A DNA stretch of 64,000 nt from Aquabacterium fontiphilum (GTDB lineage: Bacteria > Pseudomonadota > Gammaproteobacteria > Burkholderiales > Burkholderiaceae_C): contig NZ_JAAAPN010000003.1 of the NCBI RefSeq assembly GCF_009909205.1, forward strand, positions 62,001 to 126,000, given 5' to 3'. The notes under the pieces are model-generated. The model ran no database searches. It was given only the letters and a program-made list of their open reading frames with translations, and was not told where the DNA came from. Shown one piece after another: positions 24,784 through 33,751 of this stretch (positions are counted from its first letter, which is position 1; each line of letters begins with the position of its first letter). A program made the translations under genes and the position numbers.

Positions 24784-27159
24784 ATGAATGCCGCTGTGAA
24801 TGTGCCCTTGGCCGATGGCCAGCCGCTGCCCTCTCTGCCACCGCTGACTTCCGCCCAGGTGGCGGGCCTGGATGACCCCGAGCTGCTGCGCCAGTGTGTG
24901 CTGGATCAGGTGCCCGGCTCATCGCTGCGGCGCATCGGGCTGGGCCTGTCGGGCATGTACTGTGCGGCCTGCTCCATCACCATCGAGGATGCGCTGCGTG
25001 GCGTGCCTGGGGTGTCCGACGTCCAGGTGCAGGCTGCCTCGCAGAGGGCGCGCATCACGCTTGACCCCTCTGCCGTGCGCCTGTCCGACCTGGTGGCGGC
25101 GGTCCAGCGTGTGGGGTACAAGGCGTGGCCGGACGCGGCGGCACGAGCCGGCCATGAGCGGCTGAAAGAGCGTAGGCTGCTGTTGTGGCAGTTCGCCGTA
25201 GCGGCGTTCTGCATGATGCAGGTGATGATGATCACGTTCCCCCAGTACGTGGCCGGGCGTGACGAGATTCCGCCTGACCTGTGGAACCTGATGAACTGGG
25301 CCAACTGGGTGTTGAGCCTGCCCGTGGTGCTCTTTTCCTGCGGGCCATTCTTCCGCGGTGCCTGGCGGGCGGCCATGCAGGGCCGTGTGGCCATGGACAC
25401 GCCGGTGGCAATCGGCATGGCAGCCGCGTTCATCGTGTCGACCGGCGTGACCTTTGGCTATGACGAGGTGTTCGGCCCGGATGCGTACTTCGATTCGCTC
25501 ACCATGTTTGTGGCGTTCCTGCTGGCTGGGCGCTGGCTGGAAAGCCGTGCGCGCGAGCGGGTGACGCAGTCACTGGAAGCGCTGTGCGTTCGGCTTCCGG
25601 AGGCGGTCGATCGGGCGGTGGACCCGGCCGCGGCATTGGCCCAGGCCGAAACCGAATCGGTGCCAGTGTCGGCGTTGCGCCACGGCGATCGCGTGCGTGT
25701 GGCTGCGGGGCAGGCGTTTCCCGCTGACGGACAAGTGCTGGAGGGGCGCACCGAAGTCGACGAGTCTCTGCTGACCGGGGAGTCGCGTGCGGTGGTGCGC
25801 GAACCCGGGCAGATGGTGGTGGCTGGCAGCATCAACCTGTCCGCGCCCGTGTGGGTCAGCGTCGAGCGCCTGGGGCCGGACACCCGCTACCAGCAGATCG
25901 TCTCGCTGGTGCAGCAGGCGATGACAGAAAAGCCGAGCTGGATGCGGGTCGCCGACCGGTTCGCCAGCCCGTTCCTGTGGGGGGTGCTGGTGCTGGCCGC
26001 GCTGGGCGGGCTGGTCTGGTACTGGATCGATCCGAGCAAGGCCATCTGGGTGGCTGTGTCCGTGCTTGTGGTGACATGCCCGTGCGCGTTCTCGCTGTCG
26101 GCGCCGTCGGCGCTGCTGGCAGCGGCCGGCAACATGGCCACACGCGGCGTGCTGGTGCGCCGGCTCGATGCGCTCGAAACCCTCGCCCACATCGACGAGG
26201 TCTACTTTGACAAAACGGGCACGCTCACCGAAGGCATGCTGACGCTCAAGGCGGTGACCACGGCGGATGGGGGTGAGATGCCCCTGGCGCCAGACGGATC
26301 AGACTGGCGCACGCGCTGGCCCCAGGCTGCGGACCTCGCCGCGCATTCGCAACACCCGCTCTCACGCTCGCTGGTCGCCGCGGCAGAAGGCGAGGGCGGC
26401 TGGGCGCGGCAGGCCTGGGACGAGGTGCATGAGCTGGCTGGGCAGGGGGTGACCGCGCAGGCAGCTGACGGGCGCACCTGGCGGCTGGGCCGGCGCGACT
26501 GGGTGCTGGCCGGCCATGGTCCGGCCTGGGCTCTGGCAGCCGAGCGGCCACGGGTGTGGTTGGCAGCGCACCGTCCAGACGGCTCGCTGGACGAGGCCAC
26601 ACTGGTGGGGTTTGTATTCGATGAGGTCTTTCGACCGCAGGCTGCGCCGGCTCTGGCCGAGCTCGCAGCCCAGGGCATCCGCTCGGCCATTCTGTCTGGC
26701 GACCAGCGTGACCGGGTCGAGGCAGCCGCCCGCGAGCTTGGTCAGGTGGCCGTGGCCGGGGCCGAGGCCACGCCCGAGGACAAGCTTCGCCTGATCGAGC
26801 AGGCCCAGGCCCGGGGCAAGCTGGTGGCGGTTGTGGGCGACGGCATCAACGATGCCCCCGTGCTGGCCAAGGCCAATGTCTCGATCGCGCTTGATCAGGG
26901 CGCCGCTCTGGCACAGTCCCAATCCGATTTGCTGGTGCTCAATGGTCGCCTGTCTGGCGTGCCACAGGCTGTATCCATCAGCCAACGTGCACTGCGCATC
27001 GTGAAACAGAACCTGACCTGGTCTGCCATCTACAACTTCAGCAGCATCCCGCTCGCGCTGGTGGGACTGATGCCCCCTTGGCTTGCGGGGCTGGGCATGG
27101 CCCTCAGCTCGCTCGGGGTGGTGCTCAATGCACTTAGACTCGGCGCCGCGCGTCACTGA
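24784..27159 (+). CDS. ccoI: Copper-transporting P1B-type ATPase CcoI/FixI
   Basis: A 791-residue heavy-metal ATPase needed to deliver copper for cbb3 oxidase. Domains in order: an N-terminal extension, an HMA domain with GMYCAAC (about residues 57-63), transmembrane helices, the actuator TGES loop (SLLTGESRAV), the metal-site CPC (VVTCPCAFSLSAPS, near 431), the phosphorylation motif DKTGTLTEG (near 475) and GDGINDAPVL (near 685). CPCxxS and the link to ccoS-ccoNOQP separate it from general CopA. The ATG at 24784 was chosen over an in-frame upstream start. ccoS follows after 17 bp. Confidence 0.92.
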   Translation: MNAAVNVPLADGQPLPSLPPLTSAQVAGLDDPELLRQCVLDQVPGSSLRRIGLGLSGMYCAACSITIEDALRGVPGVSDVQVQAASQRARITLDPSAVRLSDLVAAVQRVGYKAWPDAAARAGHERLKERRLLLWQFAVAAFCMMQVMMITFPQYVAGRDEIPPDLWNLMNWANWVLSLPVVLFSCGPFFRGAWRAAMQGRVAMDTPVAIGMAAAFIVSTGVTFGYDEVFGPDAYFDSLTMFVAFLLAGRWLESRARERVTQSLEALCVRLPEAVDRAVDPAAALAQAETESVPVSALRHGDRVRVAAGQAFPADGQVLEGRTEVDESLLTGESRAVVREPGQMVVAGSINLSAPVWVSVERLGPDTRYQQIVSLVQQAMTEKPSWMRVADRFASPFLWGVLVLAALGGLVWYWIDPSKAIWVAVSVLVVTCPCAFSLSAPSALLAAAGNMATRGVLVRRLDALETLAHIDEVYFDKTGTLTEGMLTLKAVTTADGGEMPLAPDGSDWRTRWPQAADLAAHSQHPLSRSLVAAAEGEGGWARQAWDEVHELAGQGVTAQAADGRTWRLGRRDWVLAGHGPAWALAAERPRVWLAAHRPDGSLDEATLVGFVFDEVFRPQAAPALAELAAQGIRSAILSGDQRDRVEAAARELGQVAVAGAEATPEDKLRLIEQAQARGKLVAVVGDGINDAPVLAKANVSIALDQGAALAQSQSDLLVLNGRLSGVPQAVSISQRALRIVKQNLTWSAIYNFSSIPLALVGLMPPWLAGLGMALSSLGVVLNALRLGAARH

Positions 27160-27176
27160 CGGCAAACCACTTCGTC

Positions 27177-27353
27177 ATGGAAATTCTGTACGTTCTGCTA
27201 CCCGTCTCGGTCCTGCTTGTGCTCGCCATCCTGGCGGTGCTCGGCTGGGCTGTCTTCAATGGTCAATTTGAAGACATCGAACAAGAGGCCGTTCGCATCT
27301 TGAAGACAGAAGACGAAAAAGGTGAGGATAAGGTTGAGCCTCATCAATATTGA
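27177..27353 (+). CDS. ccoS: cbb3-type oxidase assembly protein CcoS
   Basis: A 58-residue single-span protein: MEILYVLLPVSVLLVLAILA as membrane helix, then the conserved FNGQFEDIEQEAVRIL and an acidic tail. CcoS is needed for cofactor insertion into cbb3 oxidase. The family start MEILYVLLP and the FxGQFDDLE-like motif make the call firm despite its size. An FNR box for ccoN lies within its last codons. Confidence 0.93.
   Translation: MEILYVLLPVSVLLVLAILAVLGWAVFNGQFEDIEQEAVRILKTEDEKGEDKVEPHQY
27334..27347. promoter_or_regulatory. FNR box upstream of ccoNOQP
   Basis: TTGAG-CCTC-ATCAA, one mismatch from TTGAT-N4-ATCAA. It overlaps the end of ccoS, centred about 61 bp upstream of the ccoN ATG. 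An fnr gene lies in the same locus, so microaerobic activation of ccoNOQP is expected. Confidence 0.75.
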
Positions 27354-27401
27354 GTAGTGGTTTGCCCTCACAATTCAGCCTGCAACAAAGGAGAACAAGA
27401 G

Positions 27402-28835
27402 ATGGCAACCACCCACTCTGCCACCTATAACGACACGGTCGTGCGGCAATTCGCCGTCGCGGCGGTCGTCTGGGGCGTCGTCGGCATGGCGGTCGGCGTC
27501 CTCATCGCGTCACAATTGGCGTGGCCGGAGCTCAATTTCGGCATTCCCTGGCTGTCCTACGGACGGCTGCGTCCGCTGCACACCAACGCCGTGATTTTTG
27601 CGTTCGGTGGCTGTGCCCTGTTCGCCACGTCCTACCACGTTGTGCAAAGAACGTGCCAGGTCCGCCTGTTCGGCGGGCCTTTGGCCGCTTTCACGTTCTG
27701 GGGTTGGCAGTTGGTCATCGTCCTGGCCGCACTGTCGCTGCCCATGGGCTTCACCAGCGGCAAGGAATATGCCGAACTCGAGTGGCCCATCGACATCCTG
27801 ATCGCCGTGATCTGGGTGGCTTACGCCGTGGTGTTCTTCGGCACGATCGGCATCCGCAAGGTGCGCCACATCTACGTGGCCAACTGGTTCTACGGCGCCT
27901 TCATCATCGCCGTGGCCCTGCTGCACATCGTCAACAGCGCGGCCATCCCGGTCGACCTGACCAAGTCCTACTCGGCCTACGCCGGCGTGCAGGATGCGAT
28001 GGTGCAATGGTGGTACGGTCACAATGCCGTAGGCTTCTTCCTGACGGCTGGCTTCCTGGGCATGATGTATTACTACATCCCCAAGCAGGCTGAGCGTCCG
28101 GTCTACTCCTACCGCCTGTCCATCGTCCACTTCTGGGCGCTGATCTTCACCTACATGTGGGCAGGTCCTCACCACCTGCACTACACCGCGCTGCCTGACT
28201 GGACGCAATCCGTCGGCATGGTGTTCTCGCTGATCCTGCTGGCGCCTTCGTGGGGCGGCATGATCAACGGCATCATGACCCTGTCGGGCGCCTGGTACAA
28301 GCTGCGCGATGACGCCATCCTGAAGTTCCTGATCGTGGCCCTGTCGTTCTACGGCATGTCGACCTTCGAAGGCCCGATGATGTCCATCAAGACCGTGAAC
28401 TCGCTGTCGCACTACACCGACTGGACGGTCGGCCACGTGCACTCGGGTGCCCTGGGCTGGGTGGGTCTGATCTCGATGGGTTCGCTGTACTACCTGATCC
28501 CGCGCATGTTCGGTCGCAAGACCATGTACAGCGTGCCGGCCATCTCGCTGCACTTCTGGGCGGCCACCATCGGCATCGTGCTGTACATCGCCGCGATGTG
28601 GATCGCTGGTGTGATGCAAGGTCTGATGTGGCGTGCGGTCAACCCTGACGGCACCCTGGTCTACACCTTCGTCGAGAGCGTCAAGGCCAGCTACCCCTTC
28701 TACGTGATCCGCGTGGCGGGCGGCCTGCTCTACCTGGGCGGCATGATCCTGATGCTGTGGAACACCGTGATGACCGCCATGGCCGGCCGCGCCACCAACG
28801 CGCCGATCCCCCAGGCTGCGCCGGCTCACGCCTGA
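27402..28835 (+). CDS. ccoN: cbb3-type cytochrome c oxidase subunit I
   Basis: A 477-residue catalytic subunit with about twelve helices that holds the low-spin heme b and the heme b3-CuB centre and pumps protons. Recognisable segments: [18 protein letters not shown] near residue 50, [19 protein letters not shown] (about 205), [16 protein letters not shown] near 255 (heme-copper ligands), and [15 protein letters not shown] near 345. AAAGGAG precedes the chosen ATG; an upstream in-frame start lies in the promoter. First gene of ccoNOQP. Confidence 0.97.
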   Translation: MATTHSATYNDTVVRQFAVAAVVWGVVGMAVGVLIASQLAWPELNFGIPWLSYGRLRPLHTNAVIFAFGGCALFATSYHVVQRTCQVRLFGGPLAAFTFWGWQLVIVLAALSLPMGFTSGKEYAELEWPIDILIAVIWVAYAVVFFGTIGIRKVRHIYVANWFYGAFIIAVALLHIVNSAAIPVDLTKSYSAYAGVQDAMVQWWYGHNAVGFFLTAGFLGMMYYYIPKQAERPVYSYRLSIVHFWALIFTYMWAGPHHLHYTALPDWTQSVGMVFSLILLAPSWGGMINGIMTLSGAWYKLRDDAILKFLIVALSFYGMSTFEGPMMSIKTVNSLSHYTDWTVGHVHSGALGWVGLISMGSLYYLIPRMFGRKTMYSVPAISLHFWAATIGIVLYIAAMWIAGVMQGLMWRAVNPDGTLVYTFVESVKASYPFYVIRVAGGLLYLGGMILMLWNTVMTAMAGRATNAPIPQAAPAHA

Positions 28836-28847
28836 TTGGAGAATCTC

Positions 28848-29477
28848 ATGGCTGACAACAACCACAAGCCCAAGCTCTTCTCGCACGAGCGGATCGAAAC
28901 CAGCAACTTCCTGATGATCGTTTTGACCCTGGTGGTCGTCGCGGTCGGCGGCCTGGTCGAGATCGTGCCCCTGTTCTTCCAGCAAAGCACGACCCAGCCG
29001 GTCGATGGCCTCAAGCCCTACACCGCGCTGCAGTTGGCCGGTCGCGACGTCTACCTGCGTGAGGGCTGCTACGGCTGTCACTCGCAGATGATCCGCCCGT
29101 TCCGCGCCGAGACGCTGCGCTACGGCCACTACTCGGTGGCGGGTGAGTTTGTCTACGACCACCCGTTCCAGTGGGGCTCCAAGCGCACGGGTCCGGACCT
29201 CCACCGCGTGGGCGGCAAGTACTCGGACGAATGGCATCGTGTCCACCTGATCAACCCGCGTGACGTGGTGCCCGAGTCCAATATGCCGGCTTACCCCTGG
29301 CTTGAGAACGCGCCCGTGAATGCCAAGGGACTCGCACCGCGGATGGAGGCCCTGCGCAAGGTCGGCGTGCCCTACAGCGACGCCGAGATCAAGGCCGCGG
29401 AGATGGAAGTGCAAGGCAAGACCGAGATGGACGCGCTGATCGCCTATCTGCAGGTCCTGGGCACGGCCCTCAAGTAA
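28848..29477 (+). CDS. ccoO: cbb3-type cytochrome c oxidase subunit II (mono-heme)
   Basis: A 209-residue membrane-anchored c-type cytochrome. One N-terminal helix ([20 protein letters not shown]) is followed by a periplasmic domain with a single heme site CYGCH (about residue 73), the [16 protein letters not shown] segment and a Met ligand in [10 protein letters not shown]. It passes electrons from CcoP to CcoN. The start MADNNHKP follows TGGAG; a TTG four codons earlier is less likely. 12 bp after ccoN. Confidence 0.96.
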   Translation: MADNNHKPKLFSHERIETSNFLMIVLTLVVVAVGGLVEIVPLFFQQSTTQPVDGLKPYTALQLAGRDVYLREGCYGCHSQMIRPFRAETLRYGHYSVAGEFVYDHPFQWGSKRTGPDLHRVGGKYSDEWHRVHLINPRDVVPESNMPAYPWLENAPVNAKGLAPRMEALRKVGVPYSDAEIKAAEMEVQGKTEMDALIAYLQVLGTALK

Positions 29478-29491
29478 CAAGGAGTTGCGCA

Positions 29492-29629
29492 ATGGACGTC
29501 ATGGATCTGAGAAGCCTCTTCACCGTGGCATGTCTGGGCGTATTCGTGGGCATCGTTGCGTGGGCCTACTCGCGCAGCAACAAGTCCCAGTTCGAAGAGG
29601 CAGCGCGCCTGCCTCTTTCTGAAGATTGA
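29492..29629 (+). CDS. ccoQ: cbb3-type oxidase subunit CcoQ
   Basis: A 45-residue single-span protein: MDVMDLRSLFTVACLGVFVG, then GIVAWAYSRSNKSQFEEAARLP. This matches the short CcoQ/FixQ pattern (helix followed by YSxxNKxxFEEAA). It is preceded by AAGGAG and sits between ccoO and ccoP as in other ccoNOQP operons. It helps stabilise the complex. Confidence 0.92.
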   Translation: MDVMDLRSLFTVACLGVFVGIVAWAYSRSNKSQFEEAARLPLSED

Positions 29630-29642
29630 CTGGAGGCTCTTC

Positions 29643-30578
29643 ATGAGCGACTTCGTATCGAGTGGATGGGCGTGGTATGTGGCCGCGCTCGTCGTGGCCG
29701 GCCTGTTGTATTGCGCCTTCGTGCTGATTGGCGCCGCACGCCACAAGGTGATTTATGACGCGCAAGGCAACGTCGACAAGACGACTGGCCACGTGTGGGA
29801 TGGTGACCTGCAGGAGTTGAACAACCCGCTGCCGCGCTGGTGGCTGATGCTGTTCATCATCACGCTGGTGTTTGCTGTGGCTTACTTCTTCTTCTATCCT
29901 GGCCTGGGCATCTACCAGGGCAGCCTGAAGTGGAGCGCCACGGGCCAGTTGCAAAACGAGATTGCCAGGGCCAAGCTGGAGCAAGACAAGATCTTTGGCC
30001 AGTTTGCCGGCAAGTCTCATGAAGAGCTGGCCAGCGACCCCGCTGCCATGGCCATCGGCCAACGTCTGTTCCTGAACAACTGCGCTGCCTGTCACGGTTC
30101 GGACGCCAAGGGTTCCAAGAGCTTCCCAAACCTGACTGACGGCGACTGGCTGCATGGTGGCTCGCCCGAGAAGATCGTCGAGACGATCGCACAGGGTCGC
30201 CAAGGTCAGATGCCGCCGCTGGCAGCTGCGGTGGGCTCGCCGGAGGAAGTTCGTCAGGTCGCGCACCATGTGCTGAGCCTGTCCGGCAGCGGTCACAACC
30301 CCGTGCTGGCTGCGCAGGGTCGGGAGAAGTTCAAGGCCGTGTGCGCGGCGTGCCATGGCGCCGACGGCAAGGGTAACCAGGCCATCGGCGCGCCCAACCT
30401 GACCGACAAGATCTGGCTGCACGGCTGGGGTGAAGAGGCCATCGTGAGGGCCATCAACAATGGCATCGTGAACGTGATGCCGGCGCAGAGCCCGCGTCTG
30501 TCGGACGACCAGATCAAGGTGGTGGCCTCGTATGTGTGGGGGCTGTCGAACACGACCAAGGTGGCCGACGCCAAGTAA
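29643..30578 (+). CDS. ccoP: cbb3-type cytochrome c oxidase subunit III (di-heme)
   Basis: A 311-residue di-heme cytochrome c. Two N-terminal membrane helices (about residues 10-32 and 63-85) flank the conserved HVWDGDLQELNNPLPRWW block. Two periplasmic cytochrome c domains follow with CAACH at about residues 150 and 235, and Met ligands in GQMPPLAAA and NVMPAQSPR. It accepts electrons from the soluble chain. The start MSDFVSSGWAW follows GGAGG; upstream in-frame codons belong to ccoQ. Last gene before a strong hairpin terminator. Confidence 0.97.
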   Translation: MSDFVSSGWAWYVAALVVAGLLYCAFVLIGAARHKVIYDAQGNVDKTTGHVWDGDLQELNNPLPRWWLMLFIITLVFAVAYFFFYPGLGIYQGSLKWSATGQLQNEIARAKLEQDKIFGQFAGKSHEELASDPAAMAIGQRLFLNNCAACHGSDAKGSKSFPNLTDGDWLHGGSPEKIVETIAQGRQGQMPPLAAAVGSPEEVRQVAHHVLSLSGSGHNPVLAAQGREKFKAVCAACHGADGKGNQAIGAPNLTDKIWLHGWGEEAIVRAINNGIVNVMPAQSPRLSDDQIKVVASYVWGLSNTTKVADAK

Positions 30579-30608
30579 GGTCCAGTCAGAGGGGGCGGTT
30601 GCCCCTTC

Positions 30609-30622
30609 TTGATCCCCATCAA
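30609..30622. promoter_or_regulatory. Perfect FNR box upstream of ccoG
   Basis: TTGATCCCCATCAA, an exact match to TTGAT-N4-ATCAA. It lies 30 bp after the ccoP stop codon and about 94 bp (centre) upstream of the ccoG ATG. It implies a separate FNR-activated promoter for ccoG and the genes after it. Confidence 0.85.
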
Positions 30623-30642
30623 GCCAAAGGCAAAAATCGAAT

Positions 30643-30699
30643 GCGGCGGAGGCGCCCCATGATACCCTGATGGGTATATGGCGCCTCCGCCGCTTTTTT
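30643..30699 (+). terminator. Long GC-rich hairpin with T tract at the ccoP-ccoG junction
   Basis: A perfect 14-bp outer stem, GCGGCGGAGGCGCC (30643-30656) with GGCGCCTCCGCCGC (30680-30693), and an inner stem TACCC/GGGTA with a TGAT loop, followed by six T. It looks like an intrinsic terminator for ccoNOQP. It ends only 10 bp before the ccoG ATG, leaving no room for a usual Shine-Dalgarno. Confidence 0.82.
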
Positions 30700-30709
30700 G
30701 TGTGCCGTC

Positions 30710-32164
30710 ATGAGCGAAACCGCGAATTCCTCCACCCCTGCCGCCCCCAATCGCGAGGATCGGCGCGAGCAGGTCATCTCGCTTTACAAGAAGAGCGAAA
30801 CCATCTACGCCCGTGCCGTCGATGGCTGGTTTGCCAAATGGCGCTGGGCCATGGTGTGGGCCACCCAACTCGTGTTCTACGGCTTGCCTTGGCTGTCTTG
30901 GAATGACCGTCAGGCCGTGCTGTTCGAGCTGGACACCAGGCGCTTCTACATCTTCAACCTGGTTCTCTACCCGCAGGACTTCATCTACCTCACGGCGCTG
31001 CTGGTGATCTCGGCCTACGGGCTGTTCCTGTTCACCGCGGTGGCGGGTCGCTTGTGGTGCGGCTATGCGTGTCCGCAGTCGGTCTACACCGAGATCTTCA
31101 TGTGGATCGAGCGGCGCTTCGAAGGCGATCGCATGAAGCGCATGAAGCTCGACAAGGGGCCTTGGACGCTGGAGAAAGCCTGGCGCAAGGGCGGCAAGCA
31201 TGCCGCATGGATTGGCGTCGCGCTGTGGACGGGCTACACCTTTGTGGGCTACTTCACGCCCATCCGTGAATTGGGCTCGTCCGTCCTCACCCTGGGCATG
31301 GGGCCGTGGGAAACCTTCTGGGTGCTGTTCTACGGTTTTGCCACCTACGGCAACGCCGGTTTCATGCGCGAGCAGGTGTGCAAGTACATGTGTCCGTATG
31401 CGCGCTTCCAGAGCGCCATGTTCGATCGCGATACGCTGATCATCAGCTATGACACCAAGCGCGGCGAACCGCGGGGCGCCCGCTCGCGAAAGGCCGCAGC
31501 GGCGGACAAGGGGCAGGGCGACTGCATCGACTGCACGCTGTGTGTCCAGGTCTGTCCCACCGGCATCGACATCCGCAACGGCCTGCAGTACGAGTGCATC
31601 GGCTGCGCCGCATGCATTGACGTCTGCAACGGCGTGATGGACAAGATGGGCACCCCGCGGGGCCTGATCCGCTACACCACGCTCAACGCCATGGATCAGG
31701 GACTCAACCGTGGGGAGATGTGGGCCCGGGTGGCGCGCCCCCGCGTGCTGCTCTATGCTGGCATCCTCGTGCTTGTGGCTGGGGCCTTCCTGTACAGCCT
31801 CTACACCCGACCGCCGTTCCGTGTAGACATCGTCAAGGACAGAGGCGCCTTGGCCCGTATCGTGGACGACGGCTATGTCGAAAACGTCTATCGCATCCAG
31901 GTGATGAACGCCAGTGAAGCCGTCCAGCGTTATCGCATCGGCGTGGACCAGCTGCCGCAGGCTGTGGTTGAAGGAGGGCAGGATGTCGTGCTCGGCCCCG
32001 CAGAAGCTCGCTGGGTGCCCGTCGCGGTTCGTATCCCGCCTGAAACGGCCGCCCGACTCGGCAGCGGCAGTGTCGGTATGACGGTCGTGGTCGAGCAGAT
32101 GCGCCAGGGCTACGCCGCTCAAGTCGATGTGCGCGAGAAGTCCACTTTCATGATTCCCCGCTGA
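30710..32164 (+). CDS. ccoG: Cytochrome c oxidase accessory protein CcoG (FixG/RdxB)
   Basis: A 484-residue membrane iron-sulfur protein that acts as cupric reductase during cbb3 assembly. About five helices; cysteine motifs CGYACPQ and CKYMCPYARF in the membrane part, then two [4Fe-4S] motifs CIDCTLCVQVCPTG and CIGCAACIDVCNG near residues 270-310. An Ig-like periplasmic C-terminal domain (FixG C) follows from about residue 370. The ATG at 30710 gives the usual N-terminus; no ribosome-binding site is visible because a terminator-like hairpin with six T ends just upstream. Confidence 0.94.
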   Translation: MSETANSSTPAAPNREDRREQVISLYKKSETIYARAVDGWFAKWRWAMVWATQLVFYGLPWLSWNDRQAVLFELDTRRFYIFNLVLYPQDFIYLTALLVISAYGLFLFTAVAGRLWCGYACPQSVYTEIFMWIERRFEGDRMKRMKLDKGPWTLEKAWRKGGKHAAWIGVALWTGYTFVGYFTPIRELGSSVLTLGMGPWETFWVLFYGFATYGNAGFMREQVCKYMCPYARFQSAMFDRDTLIISYDTKRGEPRGARSRKAAAADKGQGDCIDCTLCVQVCPTGIDIRNGLQYECIGCAACIDVCNGVMDKMGTPRGLIRYTTLNAMDQGLNRGEMWARVARPRVLLYAGILVLVAGAFLYSLYTRPPFRVDIVKDRGALARIVDDGYVENVYRIQVMNASEAVQRYRIGVDQLPQAVVEGGQDVVLGPAEARWVPVAVRIPPETAARLGSGSVGMTVVVEQMRQGYAAQVDVREKSTFMIPR

Positions 32165-32178
32165 TATCAGGAGACACC

Positions 32179-32436
32179 ATGTCTGCTTCCGCTGTTTCTT
32201 CTCCCGAGGCCAAGCTGAACCCCCCGTGGTGGAAGCTGCCCATCGTGTGGCTCGTCATTGCCGGGCCGGCCATTGTGGTCGTCGCAGGGATTGCCACGGT
32301 CGTTGTTGCGGTGCGCAACGTCGATCCGGTGCTGGACACCTCGGTAGGCCATGTGGAGTCGGCCAAGGACTTGCCGGCCTCCAAGGCGCGCAATCACGCC
32401 GCCAGCCCGGATGCTGCGGTCGACCAGGCGCGCTGA
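32179..32436 (+). CDS. Small single-span membrane protein after ccoG (FixH/CcoH-like position)
   Basis: An 85-residue protein with one hydrophobic helix (WLVIAGPAIVVVAGIATVVV, about residues 25-44) after LNPPWWKLPIV, and an Ala/Asp-rich tail. It starts 14 bp after ccoG with CAGGAGACACC in front. The position is that of fixH/ccoH, and the opening NPPWWKxPxVWLV fits the start of that family. It is only about half the usual length and lacks the periplasmic domain. It may be a reduced CcoH-like subunit or an unrelated Burkholderiales protein. Confidence 0.62.
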   Translation: MSASAVSSPEAKLNPPWWKLPIVWLVIAGPAIVVVAGIATVVVAVRNVDPVLDTSVGHVESAKDLPASKARNHAASPDAAVDQAR

Positions 32437-32447
32437 GCGAGACGCCC

Positions 32448-32473
32448 CCTGCAAACCCCCAGGGGTTTGCGGG
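32448..32473 (+). terminator. Hairpin after the FixH-like gene
   Basis: GCAAACCC / GGGTTTGC with a 4-base loop, extended by three weaker pairs at the base (CCT/GGG). It begins 11 bp after the stop codon and is followed by TTAAT. Probable end of the ccoG transcript. Confidence 0.5.
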
Positions 32474-32545
32474 TTAATCCTCGTGGCAGTCTGACACGTC
32501 CGTCACATCATGAGGCGTCTGGTTCACGCACTGAAGGAGGTGCCC

Positions 32546-32827
32546 ATGACCCGCCGCTCCGTGTTCGTCGCCCAGGTGCTCTGGCCCACGTTTCTTGTGG
32601 CCGCCGTGCTTGAAATGGTGGTGTTCTCGGTGGTCGATCCGAACCACCTGCAGATCGGGTCGTGGCAGCCAGATGCCATGACTGTCTACAGCCTCAGCTT
32701 CCTGGTGTTTTGGGCCTTGGCGGCCGCCGGGACATTTCTCTCGTATTGGATGACCGCGGCTGTGCCCCGCTCAACGGGCCGCCGCACGCGCCGGGGACGG
32801 CGCCTGGCGCATCACGCACACGGCTGA
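32546..32827 (+). CDS. Hypothetical small membrane protein between ccoG and fnr
   Basis: A 93-residue protein with two hydrophobic helices (VLWPTFLVAAVLEMVVFSVV and SLSFLVFWALAAAGTFLSYW) joined by a short loop, and a very basic C-terminal tail (RSTGRRTRRGRR). A strong GAAGGAGG site precedes the ATG at 32546. It is convergent with fnr, with a 43-bp gap. I do not recognise the family; its place in the cbb3/fnr locus suggests a respiratory or assembly role, with no direct evidence. Confidence 0.65.
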   Translation: MTRRSVFVAQVLWPTFLVAAVLEMVVFSVVDPNHLQIGSWQPDAMTVYSLSFLVFWALAAAGTFLSYWMTAAVPRSTGRRTRRGRRLAHHAHG

Positions 32828-32870
32828 TGCGCGATGGCCGCCAGTCAGGCGGCCGTCTGGCTGACTGCGG

Positions 32871-33701
32871 TCAGCAGCGCGCGTTGTTGACCAGCGCGCG
32901 CAGACCCGCTTCGTCCATGATGCGGATGTCGCGTTGCTTGACTTCCAGAAAGCCCTCTTCCTGGAACTTCGAGAACGTGCGGCTCACGGTCTCGAGTTTG
33001 AGGCCAAGGTAGCTGCCGATTTCTTCGCGTGTCATGCGCAACACCAGCGCCGAGGCCGAGAAGCCCCGCGCGTGCAACCGCTGCGTGAGGTTCAGCAGGA
33101 AGGCCGCAAGGCGCTCTTCGGCACGCATGCTGCCCAACAACAGCATCACACCATGGTCGCGCACGATCTCGCGGCTCATGATCTTGTGGAACTGGTGCTG
33201 CAGGTCGGATACCTCGCGAGAAAGGTCTTCCAGCTGCGAGTAGGGGATCACGCACACCTGGGAATCTTCCAGCGCAATCGCATCACATGCGTGGCGGTCG
33301 GTGCTGATGCCGTCAAGGCCCAGCAACTCACCGGCCATCTGGAAGCCCGTCACCTGGTCACGACCGTCTTCCGCCGAAATGCGCGTCTTGAAGAAGCCTG
33401 TGCGCACGGCGTAGAGCGAGCGGAATGGGTCGCCCGTGTGGAACAGAGCCTCCCCACGCTTGACCATGCGGCGCGAAGCCACCAGATCATCGAGGTGGTT
33501 CAGCTGCGTCTGTGTCAGGCCGACCGGCAGGCACAACTCACGCAGGTTGCAGCTGGAGCAGGCGACCTTGAAGGAATCCAGTCTCATAGGACGGGATTGT
33601 GACCCACATCCGTCCGGATGCGAAGCGGTGCCGCCATGCACACAGGGATTTCGGTCAGCCCGCTGTTGGGGCTCGATGGAGATGGGGGTGGGGTTGAGCA
33701 T
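32871..33701 (-). CDS. fnr: FNR-family oxygen-sensing transcriptional regulator
   Basis: A 276-residue Crp/Fnr-type activator. The N-terminal cluster cysteines are in ACSSCNLRELC (about residues 47-57), with the fourth likely in DRHACDAIAL. A cNMP-like sensor domain, a dimer helix and the DNA-recognition helix (REEIGSYLGLKLETVSRTF, about 224-242) follow. The E..S..R recognition pattern fits TTGAT half-sites. ATG at 33701 has GAGG six to nine bases upstream; an internal ATG at 33587 gives a more usual length but has no such site. The promoter region is shared with divergent hemN and contains an FNR box, so autoregulation is likely. Confidence 0.93.
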   Translation of the reverse strand: MLNPTPISIEPQQRADRNPCVHGGTASHPDGCGSQSRPMRLDSFKVACSSCNLRELCLPVGLTQTQLNHLDDLVASRRMVKRGEALFHTGDPFRSLYAVRTGFFKTRISAEDGRDQVTGFQMAGELLGLDGISTDRHACDAIALEDSQVCVIPYSQLEDLSREVSDLQHQFHKIMSREIVRDHGVMLLLGSMRAEERLAAFLLNLTQRLHARGFSASALVLRMTREEIGSYLGLKLETVSRTFSKFQEEGFLEVKQRDIRIMDEAGLRALVNNARC

Positions 33702-33751
33702 GAGCGACCTCAATGTTTGCTGGGATTGTTGCTGTTGCTCGCCGACAGACC

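Noticed and set aside
27510..29492. A 660-codon open frame antisense to ccoN-ccoO
   Set aside because: Codon use and composition are the mirror of the real genes (His/Asp/Gln-rich), with no domain. A high-GC shadow; similar shadows lie at 4714-6594, 30293-32122, 48001-50238 and 50797-52914.
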